Notes under the pieces: model-generated
The model's input: the letters and a program-made list of their open reading frames with translations, nothing else
What the model was told of the DNA's origin: nothing
Database searches by the model: none
Translations under genes and position numbers: made by a program
Part shown: piece by piece, positions 8,543 to 18,966 of the stretch
Layout of the letters: every line of letters begins with the position of its first letter
Numbering within the stretch: the first letter of the stretch is position 1
Assembly (NCBI GenBank): GCA_021464525.1
Contig: JADRCO010000552.1
Location: 1-31,082, forward strand
DNA length: 31,082 nucleotides
Direction: 5' to 3'
Origin: Rhizophagus sp. LPA8_4_AMF
Taxonomy: Eukaryota > Glomeromycota > Glomeromycetes > Glomerales > Glomeraceae

Positions 8543-9941
8543 ATTTAAGTAAGTTAATAAATAATAATCGCATAACTGTAAGATAATATGAAAAATAAAT
8601 TAACCTATGACATTGATCGACATTGTTCTCCATAAATGACAGGATCATCAATCACGAGGTGTGACAATATTTATATCAATTACCTTCACAAACGTTACAT
8701 CAATTAAAACGTATAATGCGTCATTACACCCAGCAGATTTTATTAAAAAAAAATTAATATCGTATTCATTCATTCCCTACAAAACCGTGGTATTGAATTG
8801 ACAAAATTAATTATGACTATTTGGAAGCTTTCCTCACCCTAACTATTTAATTCACTAAAAATTTTTTGTCCTGCACATTTTCACGTTCCTCTCAACAATT
8901 TCCAAATGCTTTTAATTGAGTTTAGATCTAGATTACTCTATAACTTCTGCCGACTAATGTGTTTAATTGTCTTGCCGTAACTACAATACTTTTATGTGGA
9001 ATTTCCATCTACTATTACTGTACACTTAAATTAAAAACTTGTTTTACCCTTATACAAAATCACCATACGAATATTTTACTTCAGCCTTTTGGTATTGAAT
9101 AATTGGTCTTGCATTTCTATACCAATACTAAAAAACTTTTTCCCACCTAAATAGTGTCTTTTTCGACTATCATCATTGTGTTTTTGGGCCTATTTAACAT
9201 GATATTGTTTATGGACCAATGTAAGCACTAGTAAGCATTAGAGTAAGGATGTTACATAGTTTAATAAATAATTACTAACGTAAAATTGAAAATTGTAAAA
9301 TTAATGTTGAATACCTGATTACCTGATTGAACATTAATTTAACTTATTCTTTGCTTCTTCAACTCCGTATGAAGCTTTTCTGTGAGGAGAAAGAGCATTT
9401 TCGGTATTCAAGGTTAGCCAGGTCATCCAAGCGTATTGAAATTGTTGAGAAGGAGATATTTACGGCAATATCTTTTAATTTGGGGGCAACAAACCCAATA
9501 GAAAGTGAAAATTCCTTCGAATATGTTGTTTAATTACTCAGGATACACTTAGTGCTATTTTTTTAATATTTCTTATTATCACTTTTATGCTTTACATCTC
9601 CATTAACTTTAATTTTTTAAGGTTTCAATAGGTAATTCTAAGTATAATCTTTGTCAAAATACATATTTTAGCAACCTAATGCGTTTGCTTCCAGAATTGT
9701 AAAATGTTTGTCATTAGATTATTCATTTGAATACAGTCATTTTAATGCTTGTTGAATAATAGTTTTTATTAAAGTATGAGAAAAGTTTCGCTAGAATAAT
9801 CGTAGGGCTTTTCATTTGCATATTTATTTATGTATTTATGACCAAAATAGGGCTAGTACATACTGTATGTTGATCATTTTCGTAAATTTTGAAGTCCATT
9901 AGGGCATGTTCATAATATTAAGAAAATATACACAAACTAGC
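8543..9941. other. AT-rich intergenic DNA with one possible cyclin-like coding scrap
   Basis: Mostly featureless AT-rich sequence. Within it, a plus-strand frame at about 9327-9533 (no ATG at its left limit; first ATG at 9369) reads SKRIEIVEKEIFTAISFNLG. This resembles the end of a cyclin box, where the family pattern is I-x-x-M-E-x-x-I-L-x-x-L-x-F-x-L-G-x-P-x-P. The proline-rich end and downstream FLRR are missing, so it is at best a scrap. No repeats or RNA genes were seen. Confidence 0.35.
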
Positions 9942-10428
9942 CCTGTTCATTTCCGGTCGGTCGTATTTTTCGGTCGTATGTTGTTTACAAAAATTATCCA
10001 ATAAAATTTTTTTATTTTCGATTGCAAATTGAACTGTTTTAGATTGAAATTTAGTTCGAACTTCTTATATTGATATATATATTTTTCTTAAATGTCATGT
10101 AAACGCAAAGAATTACAGCAGTAATAGAAGAAAAACTTATTGAAACCATATTTTTAGAGTTAGACGAAGATAATATAGATTCAGACGATGAACAGGAAGA
10201 TATGTTTGAAATTTTTACTTTAGAGTTCGGACTTTTTGAATTTGTTGAGAAAAAAAAATGCGTAAAAAAGGTTTAACACGTGAAGGGGCGACTCAAGAAA
10301 TTATCTAATTTTGGTTAGTTATTTTTTGGCGTTCGTCCAAAAAACCCCAGAAAATGGTTGCGTTGTACAAACTGATCAGCCCAACCAAAATAAACTTAAA
10401 TCCGACCGACCGATTGGAAATGAACAGG
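9942..10428. mobile_element. Internally deleted TIR DNA transposon (487 bp)
   Basis: Terminal inverted repeats: the left end CCTGTTCATTTCCGGTCGGTCG (9942-9963) matches the reverse complement of the right end (10407-10428) at 20 of 22 positions. GGTCGG motifs recur just inside both ends. The interior holds the start of a broken ORF (10092-10308) with an acidic N-terminal segment, as found ahead of the DDE domain in several transposase families (PIF/Harbinger-like is my first guess). The catalytic part is absent, so the element looks like a deletion derivative. No convincing target duplication could be matched at the edges, so the superfamily is open. Confidence 0.7.
10092..10308 (+). pseudogene. 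Transposase N-terminal fragment, frameshifted
   Basis: ATG at 10092 starts MSCKRK. A shift near 10110 leads into the frame ITAVIEEKLIETIFLELDED, then NIDSDDEQEDMFEIF and a Phe/Leu-rich segment, ending VEKKK. A second shift near 10260 gives RKKGLTREGATQEII before TAA at 10306-10308. An alternating acidic and hydrophobic leader followed by a basic patch fits the start of a DNA-transposon transposase. It lies wholly between the terminal inverted repeats. At least two frameshifts and the missing catalytic region make it non-functional. Confidence 0.5.
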
Positions 10429-11146
10429 ACTTTTGTATAATATTAAAGAGGGTAAATATGATTGGTTCAAAATGTGGCCACAAAATTTGTGTAACATTTT
10501 GAAAAAAGTTATTATATTCTTTCGCAAATATGTTATTAAAAGTATTCTTCTTTACAAAAATACACAACCAAAATGTACTTAACACTGTATATCAAACTAT
10601 AAAAAAGCTTTAAAAGGTTTATTATAATGATTTTATTTCTTTTTTATATAAATCACAATTTTATTAAATATTTCAATGTAGACAAAAAACCAAGTTCTAC
10701 CATTACAAGAACAATTAATAAGCGTTCTAAAACCAAGTTTTCTTTAAAAATAAAAGTTAAAGTGTCGAAACTAAAAAACTCCAAACAACATACTCCAAGT
10801 GGAACGTACAAAACAAAAAATTGTTTTAAAAAGAAGAAAAGTTAAAAAAATTAATACTTAAGAAAGTAACTTACCTTATTCTTAAAGAGAATATTAAATA
10901 AAAGTGTCTAAACGTTACCTAAAAAGTAAATTTAAAGGAAAAGAGGAAAGGAGAGAAGTTTCTTTTTTTAACAAAAAAGAAATGAAGTGGGGGAGAGCGA
11001 AGTGCTTTTGCGTAAAAATAAACAAATAAATCAGTGAGGCTATCGCGCCACTATCACATGGGAGGAACAGGATAAGTATCATAAACCCCTGGAACAAGTT
11101 AAGATTCCCCTATTAAAAATACCTTTTTGTCATGTGACCTTAACAC
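10429..11146. other. AT-rich intergenic DNA, no gene supported
   Basis: A plus-strand frame at 10627-10845 starts with ATG but is a lysine/asparagine-rich product of A-rich DNA without domain signs. Around 10930-11100 the DNA is purine-rich on the plus strand (GGAAAAGAGGAAAGGAGAG). No RNA gene or inverted repeat was found. Confidence 0.5.
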
Positions 11147-11477
11147 ATATTTCGTAAAGCTCCGCATGAGCCAACCCTAGCCGAGCCGATCCGATCCTTA
11201 AGATGGCTTGGCTCGAGCCAGCTCGAGCCGGGCGATTTATTGATTTAAATATAGTATTTGCGAAATGATCAGCTGATGATCAAATGCGCAAATATTATTT
11301 TTGCTTAGTCCTAGAGCTCGCGAGCCGGCTCGTGAGCCAGCTCGAACGAGCTGCATTGAAGCTCGGCTCGAACGAGCCGAGCTCAAATGATTGCGAGCCC
11401 AGCTCGGCTCGGCTCGATATACCTGGCTCGCGAGCTGGCTCGAGCTGGAACGGCTCGTGCGGAGCACTAATATTTCG
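11147..11477. mobile_element. hAT-type MITE: 315 bp, GC-rich, exact 8-bp target duplication
   Basis: The octamer ATATTTCG flanks the unit on both sides (11147-11154 and 11470-11477). The enclosed 315 bp (11155-11469) has 18-bp terminal inverted repeats: left TAAAGCTCCGCATGAGCC, right (reverse complement) TAGTGCTCCGCACGAGCC, 15 of 18 identical. An 8-bp duplication and TAGTG-type ends are diagnostic of the hAT superfamily. The interior is an extreme GC and CpG island in AT-rich DNA, made of dozens of CGAGC/GCTCG words in both orientations with palindromes such as GGCTCGAGCC and GAGCTCG. Such arrays resemble hAT subterminal transposase-binding motifs. It encodes nothing; open frames across it are artefacts of the repeat. 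Confidence 0.88.
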
Positions 11478-12511
11478 TTAAAATTTAATTTATTTAGTAT
11501 TTAATATTAATTGTAATTTGTCTTTTACTGAATTAAAGAAATTATAGTAAATTTCCATTTCTTTTTTTCCAACTATAATAAATCACATATTTACAATACA
11601 AGTTCCGCAGTTTCTTTAATAAATGATTGAATGACTAGTAATATGCGAATATAAATATATTTAGAGCTAATTGTTGAAAAACATCCAAAAATATTTGGTG
11701 CTCTTTCTTCATAAACATATACAGAAATGAAGGAAAGAAAATTAATACAAATAACATTGTCATCAACACAAGAATGATAGTTTGATTATTGTCGATATGC
11801 CAAGAATCGTACCTAGAAAAGCGGGTGCATGGCCGCACATCATTTTGTAACGCAAATTCTTGGCGGCTAAAGGCTAAAAAAAACATTAAATTTAACAAAC
11901 ATGTTTGGTTATATCGTGTTATAATTTTATTGGCCGTAATTTACTGTTATTGTTGTTACACCTGATCCTAAAATTTCATTGGCCATACACGCACATCTAA
12001 CCGTATATGTCCTTCAGCTAAAGCTTCGGACAAATAATAAATTTGTATATAATTTATTATTTACCTGAAGAAATGTAAAGTTTTAGATTTTGCTCCATTT
12101 TTAGATTTAAAGTAATATTATTAACCTTATTAGGATTAAAATTTGATGGCAAGCTATCAGGATAAGAAGGAAAAAAAAGATGATAAAATTGTACATAAAA
12201 ATTAGTAATATTTGGTTACATACTAATATATTATCTGATTATTTTGTTTAATCATTTGATTTATCGTATATCTGATATGATAATCTTCAAATTTAATATA
12301 TAATCACTTTTCGAAAATATTCAAAATATACACTTTTATAAAGAAAACTTAAAATACAAAATTTTATACTTATTTTATACATGACCTCCTCATATTGTTA
12401 TTGATAGGTTTGATACAACTGTCAACTTATTAGTAGTACTAAATTTATTTTATTCGCAACATTCCGTACCACTTATATGCTGAATTTAGCAAATAATGTA
12501 TATGCCTTGAT
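11478..12511. other. AT-rich intergenic DNA with weak coding-like scraps
   Basis: A minus-strand frame at 11635-11898 has a hydrophobic, membrane-like middle (ILVLMTMLFVLIFFPSFLYMF) but no ATG at its left limit and no splice context, so it is not called as a gene. On the minus strand near 11976-12045 a short stretch reads LSEALAEGHIRLDVRVWPMKF then stops. It is protein-like but too short to assign. The rest is AT-rich. Confidence 0.4.
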
Positions 12512-12671
12512 TGTGATACTAGGTTCTGATTCATGTGGAAAATTTTTAATAATATCTTACTACTCAACACACGAAGTAAAAATTTATATTGATTTCAGAC
12601 ATAAATGAAAAATGACTTTCACGTACCGAATTTTTTTTATTTTTTAAAATAATAATTTCGTCCCTCATATC
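12512..12671 (-). repeat. Dispersed repeat, right copy (inverted relative to 8235-8542)
   Basis: The reverse complement of this segment aligns block by block with 8235-8542, from GATATGAGGGACGAA through ACTTCGTG and TAGTAGTAAG to TAGTATCACA. It lacks the left copy's extra block of about 90 bp: TTTTCCAC joins directly to ATGAATCAG. The two copies lie about 4 kb apart in opposite orientation and differ at many positions, so they are old. Confidence 0.7.
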
Positions 12672-13449
12672 CCCTTAAATTTCGTGTAATATTTAAAGAA
12701 AGAAGTGGTAATAAAAATTTTAACGAGCGAATTATATACTGTAATATAAATGTTAATATTTTATTAAACAAATTATATGATATACTTAAAATGAACTATT
12801 TGACTCGGGTAAATTAAAAAGTAGTAGGTTATGATAAATAAAATTTTATTCCATAGATCTCGTCCATTTATACTTATTTTTAAGTAGTACTCATATGAAC
12901 CAAAAAACTTACAAATTATATAAGGCCAAAAGTAATAATGCACTGTAAAATGTAAATCGAAGATATTTAAGAATCCATAAAAATTTGGTTTTTAATATGC
13001 TGTCTTTAACATTTTCGATGTGCATTTCATTTAACAAACATTAATTTCATATATTCCATGTAATTCTCAGTAAGTAAATAATATATTAGCGTAATGCAAG
13101 ACCTTCTTCCTCAAGTTGTACAGCCAAAATTCTTTGAAGTTTTACTATCTTTTAACATTACTCTTGAATATAATCAAAGCCTAGTAATGCAGTTAATATT
13201 ATTACCTTAAATATATGAATTGACTTTTAAAGTACAAGATTAATGATAACGAGATATAAAAAGGATATCGATTTTGAAACAGTAAATTATCAAGAAACAA
13301 TTACATTCAACAAAAGTATATATCATCATTACCTTTGCTTTTTATATAAGTTTACGTTATAATAATACCATTATTTTTTTCAATTAAATAATAATGTTAA
13401 CAATCCACGTAATTTATAATCGTCGTCCTTAAATTATCTGACAAAAAGA
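12672..13449. other. AT-rich intergenic DNA, nothing recognised
   Basis: No open frame of interest, no repeat array and no RNA gene were seen. Composition is uniformly AT-rich. Confidence 0.6.
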
Positions 13450-13596
13450 TCAGTTTGACACTAACAAAATATGCTGAAAAGGATCAGTACCGAGTGCATC
13501 GAGATTTTCTTTAGCTGATAACCCTTTTTGCAGAGCCAAAAGTTAGTAATCAAAATTACATAACTAATAAACTGCATCTGGAGGTTGTTTATTCAT
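13450..13596 (-). pseudogene. Short relic ORF with two glutamine-to-stop style interruptions
   Basis: A minus-strand frame of 49 codons runs from ATG (13596-13594) to TGA (13452-13450) and contains two internal stops. It reads MNKQPPDAVY, TAG, LCNFDY, TAA, then LLALQKGLSAKENLDALG and TDPFQHILLVSN. Both stops are one C-to-T change away from glutamine codons (CAG, CAA), as expected from cytosine deamination. The distal 28 residues look like authentic protein. No family is recognised. It lies just downstream of the peptidase gene on the same strand, but no splice path connecting the two was found. Confidence 0.4.
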
Positions 13597-13766
13597 AATA
13601 ACAAGTTGATTTTATAATCTTTCACTTCAAATATTATTCATATCACCTTACACTTATTATCACATCAATTAGATACAGTATAACAGAACTGATAAATTAA
13701 AATTTTAATTTTATTTAATAACAACTATAATGCAATAAATAAGTTTAATAACATATATAAAAAATA

Positions 13767-15823
13767 TTACATTGAACCTTTCCAATGAAGTCCACCATTA
13801 AAAGCACCTTTAACTTGTTTAGCAAATTCATCATCAATCAAAAAATCTAAAGCCGTTAATGCAATTCCTTTTGAAGCAGTTAATGTAGCCTCATGTGCAA
13901 ATTCAGTTTTAGATGCATTAGTGAACCCTATCGTATGATTTCCACTCCCTCGAGGTGGTTTTATATCGTAGAATGGATGGATACCAGGAACTACATAAGT
14001 TACATTTCCCTGATCAGTTGATCCTAAGAATACTTTTTCTTGCTCTACTTTTGGCTTAAATTCTATACCAAACTTCCTAAGATGTTTCTCATATCTTTCA
14101 CCCAAAGGAACATTTGTGTTCATGTCTTAAGAGAAAAGTAATATACGATTATTTAAATATTTATATTATAGCATTTATCAACAAAAATTAAACAAACCAA
14201 AAAGTTCTCTTTTCCGGGTAATTTTAGGGTCTTTGGCTCCATTTGCCTCTGTACATCCTGTTGCCTTAGCAGCTGCCTCAAAACATTTTTGAACGCGTGG
14301 TTTCAGAGCACGTAGATTTTCAATGGTTTTTCCACGAATAATGAATTCTGCAGATGTATAATCAGGAATAACTAATCACAATATAAATAAAACATTAGTA
14401 ATCTATTGATAAGCTAAATAGTTTATGCAATAATAAATACGATATTTGAAATACCATTTGGTGCCTGTCCTCCATTAGTTATGATTCCATGAATTCTAAA
14501 AAGTGGTTTAGAATTAAAATAAAAATGGAATAATTAAATTTTATAAATAAATTTATAATAAACAATTTACCTATCAGTAGGTAAGATTTGTTGTCTTAAT
14601 AATCCAATATTATTATAAGCCAAAACCATAGCATCCAATGCATTAATTCCTTCCCATGGTATACCAGCAGCATGCGCGTTTCTTCCAAAATATTCAATAT
14701 CCCAATTCTCCAAAGCATAATAACTATAGAAACTTCCTTCATAAGGACTTTGTAAAAATAAAGAAATAGTTGTATATAATTAATCTTGTCTTTTTAAAAA
14801 GTAAATTTTTTTAATAATCAATAACTTTACCTAGGATGGACCATTAAGGAAACATCTACATCATCATAAGCACCTGCTTTAATCAAATCAACTTTGCCGT
14901 CTCCATGTTCTAAAATTAAAAATTGTAAATAAAAATAATAATAAATATACTAACAAATATTTTGCATAGTTAAGATATTAACCTTCAGCAGGAGTACCAA
15001 ATAATTTTATTTTTCCAGAAATTTCATGTTTTTCAAATACGGTCTTTATTGCAATTGCAGCTGCAACCCCACTAATTGCAATCAAATCTAAACATATTAT
15101 TTAACAAGAATAATTGTTTATAATATAAAACAATTGATTATATATGTGATTGAGAAATACAACTTACTGTGACCGCAAGCATGACCAATCCCTGGAAGAG
15201 CATCATACCTATTACAATAAAAAAAAGTATTATTTATCTAATAATAATAATAAGAAATTTTCTAATATTTCACTTACTCGGAATTAAATGAAACGATTCT
15301 TCCTTCGCCGCCTTTAGATGAAAATTCTGCTACAAATGCTGTTTCAACGTCATATGCACTAGGTGTTACCTTAAATCCTTAATTTGGAGCGATTTATATT
15401 AATATTGTACTAAAATTATTTGGAAAAGAAAAAAAGTATTTTTTTTTTCTCTCTGAATATAATTTTACCTTGATCTTTGAGATAATTCACCAACAAATTA
15501 TGAGCAAATGTTTCTTTAAAAGCTAAATGAAGAATATATTTCATAGTTATGAAAAAAATTTTTACAGAATAAAATGTATCGAAAGATTATTTAAAAAAAA
15601 ATTGTATTTTAACCAACATAATTCCGGGTTTTCATGAATCTAATTTAATACGACATACAATTTGTTTTTATAACCGACTAATGAATAAATAATGTTATAA
15701 TAAATGCACCTAATATAGCTATTACGGTACCTGTAAACTGATGGACCTTAAATCTTCTGATTTATTATCAATAGCTTTAATTGCAGTATTTGCATATTCT
15801 TTTGCCAGATCGATTTCAGACAT
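13767..15823 (-). CDS. M20-family metallo-amidohydrolase / dipeptidase, PM20D2/AbgB-like (11 exons, 414 aa)
   Basis: A zinc-type amidohydrolase predicted to cleave small amide or dipeptide substrates in the cytosol; no signal peptide. Exons, 5' to 3': 15823-15731, 15639-15618 (22-nt micro-exon), 15522-15469, 15377-15278, 15208-15168, 15087-14983, 14909-14831, 14747-14571, 14495-14455, 14371-14198, 14125-13767. All ten introns are GT-AG and 69-95 nt, and every phase closes, giving 415 codons including stop. Visible M20 motifs: IHENPELSFKET (32-43), [15 protein letters not shown] (90-104), PAEEHGDGK (136-144), MVHP (H163), [11 protein letters not shown] (lid/dimerisation domain, H190), NVIPD (237-241), STDQGN (331-336) and FAHEA (H373). 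C101, H103, E139, H163 and H373 fit the metal-ligand pattern, with E138 as likely catalytic base, so it should be active. Length is close to PM20D2 proteins. The substrate cannot be read from sequence. Intron 2 has an atypical donor, GTTGGT. Confidence 0.93.
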
Positions 15824-16557
15824 GATTAAATTAAAAAAAAAAATAATTTAGTGAGAACAAAAAAAAAAAAAAAAATTTTTTTGCAGAGCTTTTTTTATGA
15901 GTCGATCAATGATGTCATGGTCCATACTATTATCCTAATATAGTAAGATTACATTTGATTTTCTACAAGAACGTGATCTGCAAAATTCTTTATATGTCAT
16001 CCTTACCGAACTATTCGGAAAATACAGATAAAGTAGTTTGTATATCATTTGCTTGAAAAAAAACTTTTCGTTAAAATAGAATCGTTATTCATTTCGCGAG
16101 ACTTGTTAAGTCAAAACTTCTAAGGAAATTACTTCTCTTATTATTTCACATCACCTAAATATTGAATTCTGAAATTTTTTCAGAAATACAATATACTATT
16201 ATTAATATACTACCTTCCAATCAAAGAAGAAATTTATGAACCAAATTCGAATATAATTTTACTTATAATTCACAATATATGGAAATATAAATGACACAAT
16301 TTAATGAATCTCTCTGTAAACAAAACAAAATATTCCTATTATCGTTAATCGTAAAATATTGATCGTCAATACAAATACTTTAAATTACTAATTTACTAGC
16401 TTCTTTTTTCTCCCATTTTAATCCTTATTGCTCCAATCTTCTCTTTTATTCCGAGTTTCCACTTCAACTGTTCCTATTCAATTATGATTGAAGTAAATTG
16501 TACGCATTTAAATTCATAATTTATTGTTTTCAGTTTTACAAATAAATTGAGAATATT

Positions 16558-16675
16558 ACCATTACCCTATAAAAAATTTTCATAAAATGATCACGTGCCT
16601 GAGTTTCTTCGGAAACTAGAAAAATGACCATTTATTGGAGTTTATTTCTAGAATTTTTTTTATAGGGATTACCAT
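16558..16675. repeat. Small inverted-repeat (MITE-like) element
   Basis: The left end CCATTACCCTATAAAAAATTTTC is mirrored by the reverse complement of the right end, TGGTAATCCCTATAAAAAAAATTC, with small gaps. The unit is about 115-120 bp. Its centre contains a second hairpin, AGTTTC-TTCG-GAAACT (about 16599-16614). It is probably a miniature foldback transposon. Confidence 0.45.
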
Positions 16676-16872
16676 CAGACTATTAATTGAGTGGAACATT
16701 TTTTATATATAAACATGTATGCATACTTAATAATTACATAACTGTACAAATTATGAGCGTTAAATAATCGAACATTTTCTTGATACTGTATATTATTCTA
16801 ATGAAATGAAATGTATATAAAGATGATAAAGAATTTCAATTTATACGTTAGGAAATTTTTTTAGGCGTAACC

Positions 16873-16962
16873 ATGTAAACTTACGTAAATTTGTGTAAAT
16901 ATACGTAAGCGTCAGTTGGGTAAGTTTTTGTAAATTCTTATGAAAATTTACGTGAACTACAT
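16873..16962. repeat. Small inverted repeat with ACGTAA motifs
   Basis: The left arm ATGTAAACTTACGTAAATTT (16873-16892) pairs imperfectly with the right arm, whose reverse complement is ATGTAGTTCACGTAAATTT (16944-16962). Between the arms, TACGTAAG and TTTGTAAA recur. It looks like a small foldback element; no duplication of the target was identified. Confidence 0.45.
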
Positions 16963-17685
16963 AGGATTAAACCCCATCGCAAGACTAAGAAATTTCCAAA
17001 TGTAATTATAAATGTTCATATTCACAGAGTTTTTACAGGAATTACAGATAAAAATTTTTGCAGGTTAGAATAAATTAAGTCAAAATTAATAGAAAGAAAT
17101 AATTTAATTTCAAAATCTGACCAACGTTTGAGTTTAATATTCGATTCCAATGTTTGAGTTTAATCATGATGTGATGATTTGAAGAAAAAGAAGGATTATT
17201 CATCAAGAAAAATATTATTAGAAAAGCATAATTCTTCATGACAACTAATAAATTATTTCTTCTTATCAATTCTTGTTATTTTGCTTTATTTACCTAGCTG
17301 TTATTAATTTCCTAATAAAGAAATCTGATCTCGTGAGAATTTCGTGAGAATTTTATGTTATCTTTTTATTTATTGACACTCTAATAAATACTGCATGTGC
17401 AAATTGTTCATAAATAAATATTGGCTGAATTGATACTGTTTATCATGGCTGAGTTGTTATTTTTTATAAGCTAAGTATTTAATTGAGGCTTTGTACTGTA
17501 AATTGGACAGCAAATGATAAATCATTGGACCAAAAAAATTTATCAAGTTCCTAAAATTTTACTATATTGAGATATATTAAATATGATAAAAATCACCTGA
17601 GCCACTGGCTTGGATCTAAGCCAACAACATTCATCCAACCTAAATTCTGTTGGTATTACAAGGTCAAAGCCACGTCAAAATTAAC

Positions 17686-18114
17686 TATATAAAGAATATT
17701 CAACCATACTCTCCCACTCTTTTTTTTTCATTATTCCTTATAGTATTTATCCACTTACACTTATCAAATATGAGTTATTCTAATTATCTATAAATATTCT
17801 ATCTTTATATTATATCAATATCATTAGAGAATAAAAACACTCATTTTTAAAAATACATAGAGCATAGCATTTTAATAATAGAGTAATTTTATACATTATA
17901 AAAACTTTAAAATGCGTATAAATCATTTTAGGCCTAAAATAAGAATTTAAAAGATTATATGTCTGACCAAAATTAATCATTCACTGCATCATACAAAAAA
18001 GATGTAAAAATAACATTTTGTAATATTTTTTTTGATTACACAGGTGCTCCAAGATTAAAGGATTTATTTGAGAAAGCGGCATCACTTGCTGTACACTATC
18101 AGATTACTTTGTAA
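17686..18114 (+). other. Candidate promoter, short leader ORF and a downstream exon-like stretch
   Basis: TATATAAAG at 17686-17694 is followed about 30 bp later by a pyrimidine-rich stretch (CTCTCCCACTCTTTTTTTTT), a classic fungal core-promoter layout. The first ATG (17770) opens only MSYSNYL before a stop. Further on, after a possible acceptor ACACAG, the frame 18043-18114 reads GAPRLKDLFEKAASLAVHYQ then ITL and stop. No donor joining the two could be fixed. This may be a genuine small spliced gene or the truncated head of one cut by the transposon debris that follows. Confidence 0.3.
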
Positions 18115-18841
18115 CAGAAGAATACAAAGTATTTTTAAACGAAATGCTTAAATTATAATATTTTTAAATCAGAAAGTAATATAAGTTGAAGAAAAAAATA
18201 ATAGAAAGTTTATTCAGAGAATGGCAAAAAATGTCATGGCATGATGGCATTACATGATAAAAAGTACAATGCATGTCATCCTTGATAGAGAATTCAACTC
18301 TAATATATATACATATCTAATCATATTGGTTACTTAAATCCATATCCGACTGTTGATCATGCGCTATACTTTGGAAATATATATAAAGCAACTTTAAAAT
18401 GTTGGATTATGCTCATATATCCAATTTTACCGAAATTATGAAATCAATCATAGCTAACCATCAACAAACTGAACAGAACTACCTTCAGGTCATTCAATAT
18501 GAAAGTTATTACAAATGTATATTTTCTCTTGATTATAGAATATCTCATCACATATGTGAAACATACCAAAGATCAACAAGCAAAGATTTTGGCATATTGA
18601 AAAAACATGGAGCATAATCTAGAGATTTCGAAAATACAAATGATCAAATAACAGAAATATTTAAGAATATTAATGGTCATATTCACTTAAAATGATTGCA
18701 AATTTTTAATGAATTGCATGTTTTTTTATAAATTACAGATTGACTTTGGGAATTAATGTTGGCTGAGATTAAAGGACTCAATGAAGAAGTGATTATAAAA
18801 GAAAATCTAAAAGATTTTATTTAAGATTTTTATTAATACAG

Positions 18842-18966
18842 ATTTCTGGAGCTACTTCATTTGAATCTATTTGTATTATTAATGAAATTCTTTATACCTA
18901 TTATGAAGAAGCAGAGCATAACAACTTGGATTATTAGATGAAAAATAGTGAATTTGATAAATGTCT
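18842..18966 (+). pseudogene. Degenerate LINE reverse-transcriptase palm fragment
   Basis: The frame from 18842 reads ISGATSFESICIINEIL, then YTYYEEAEHNNLDY, stop, MKNSEFDKCLYA. In non-LTR retrotransposon reverse transcriptases the corresponding region is a G-x-S-T-x-E-x-I-x-x-I-N-x-I segment leading, about 20 residues later, to the D-M-S-K-A-F-D-x-V motif A. The spacing and the conserved G, S, E, I-I-N and F-D agree. Motif A is eroded to NSEFDKC. No YADD motif could be recovered downstream. It is a dead fragment. Confidence 0.5.

Larger units (their letters stand above)
15824..17685. other. Upstream/intergenic AT-rich DNA with two small hairpin elements
   Basis: The first ~60 bp upstream of the peptidase ATG contain long A runs (about 15832-15842 and 15859-15875), read as T-rich on the coding strand; no clear TATA box was seen. 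The remainder is AT-rich with no supported gene. The minus-strand frame at 17075-17269 has no domain features. Two inverted-repeat elements are listed separately. Confidence 0.5.

Noticed and set aside
11237..11481. Overlapping Arg/Ser-rich open frames on both strands
   Set aside because: They are products of the CGAGC/GCTCG repeat inside the hAT MITE and have no independent coding evidence.
11635..11898. Minus-strand frame with one membrane-like segment
   Set aside because: It has a TTG left limit, no upstream exon and no motif. It could be an exon but cannot be supported.
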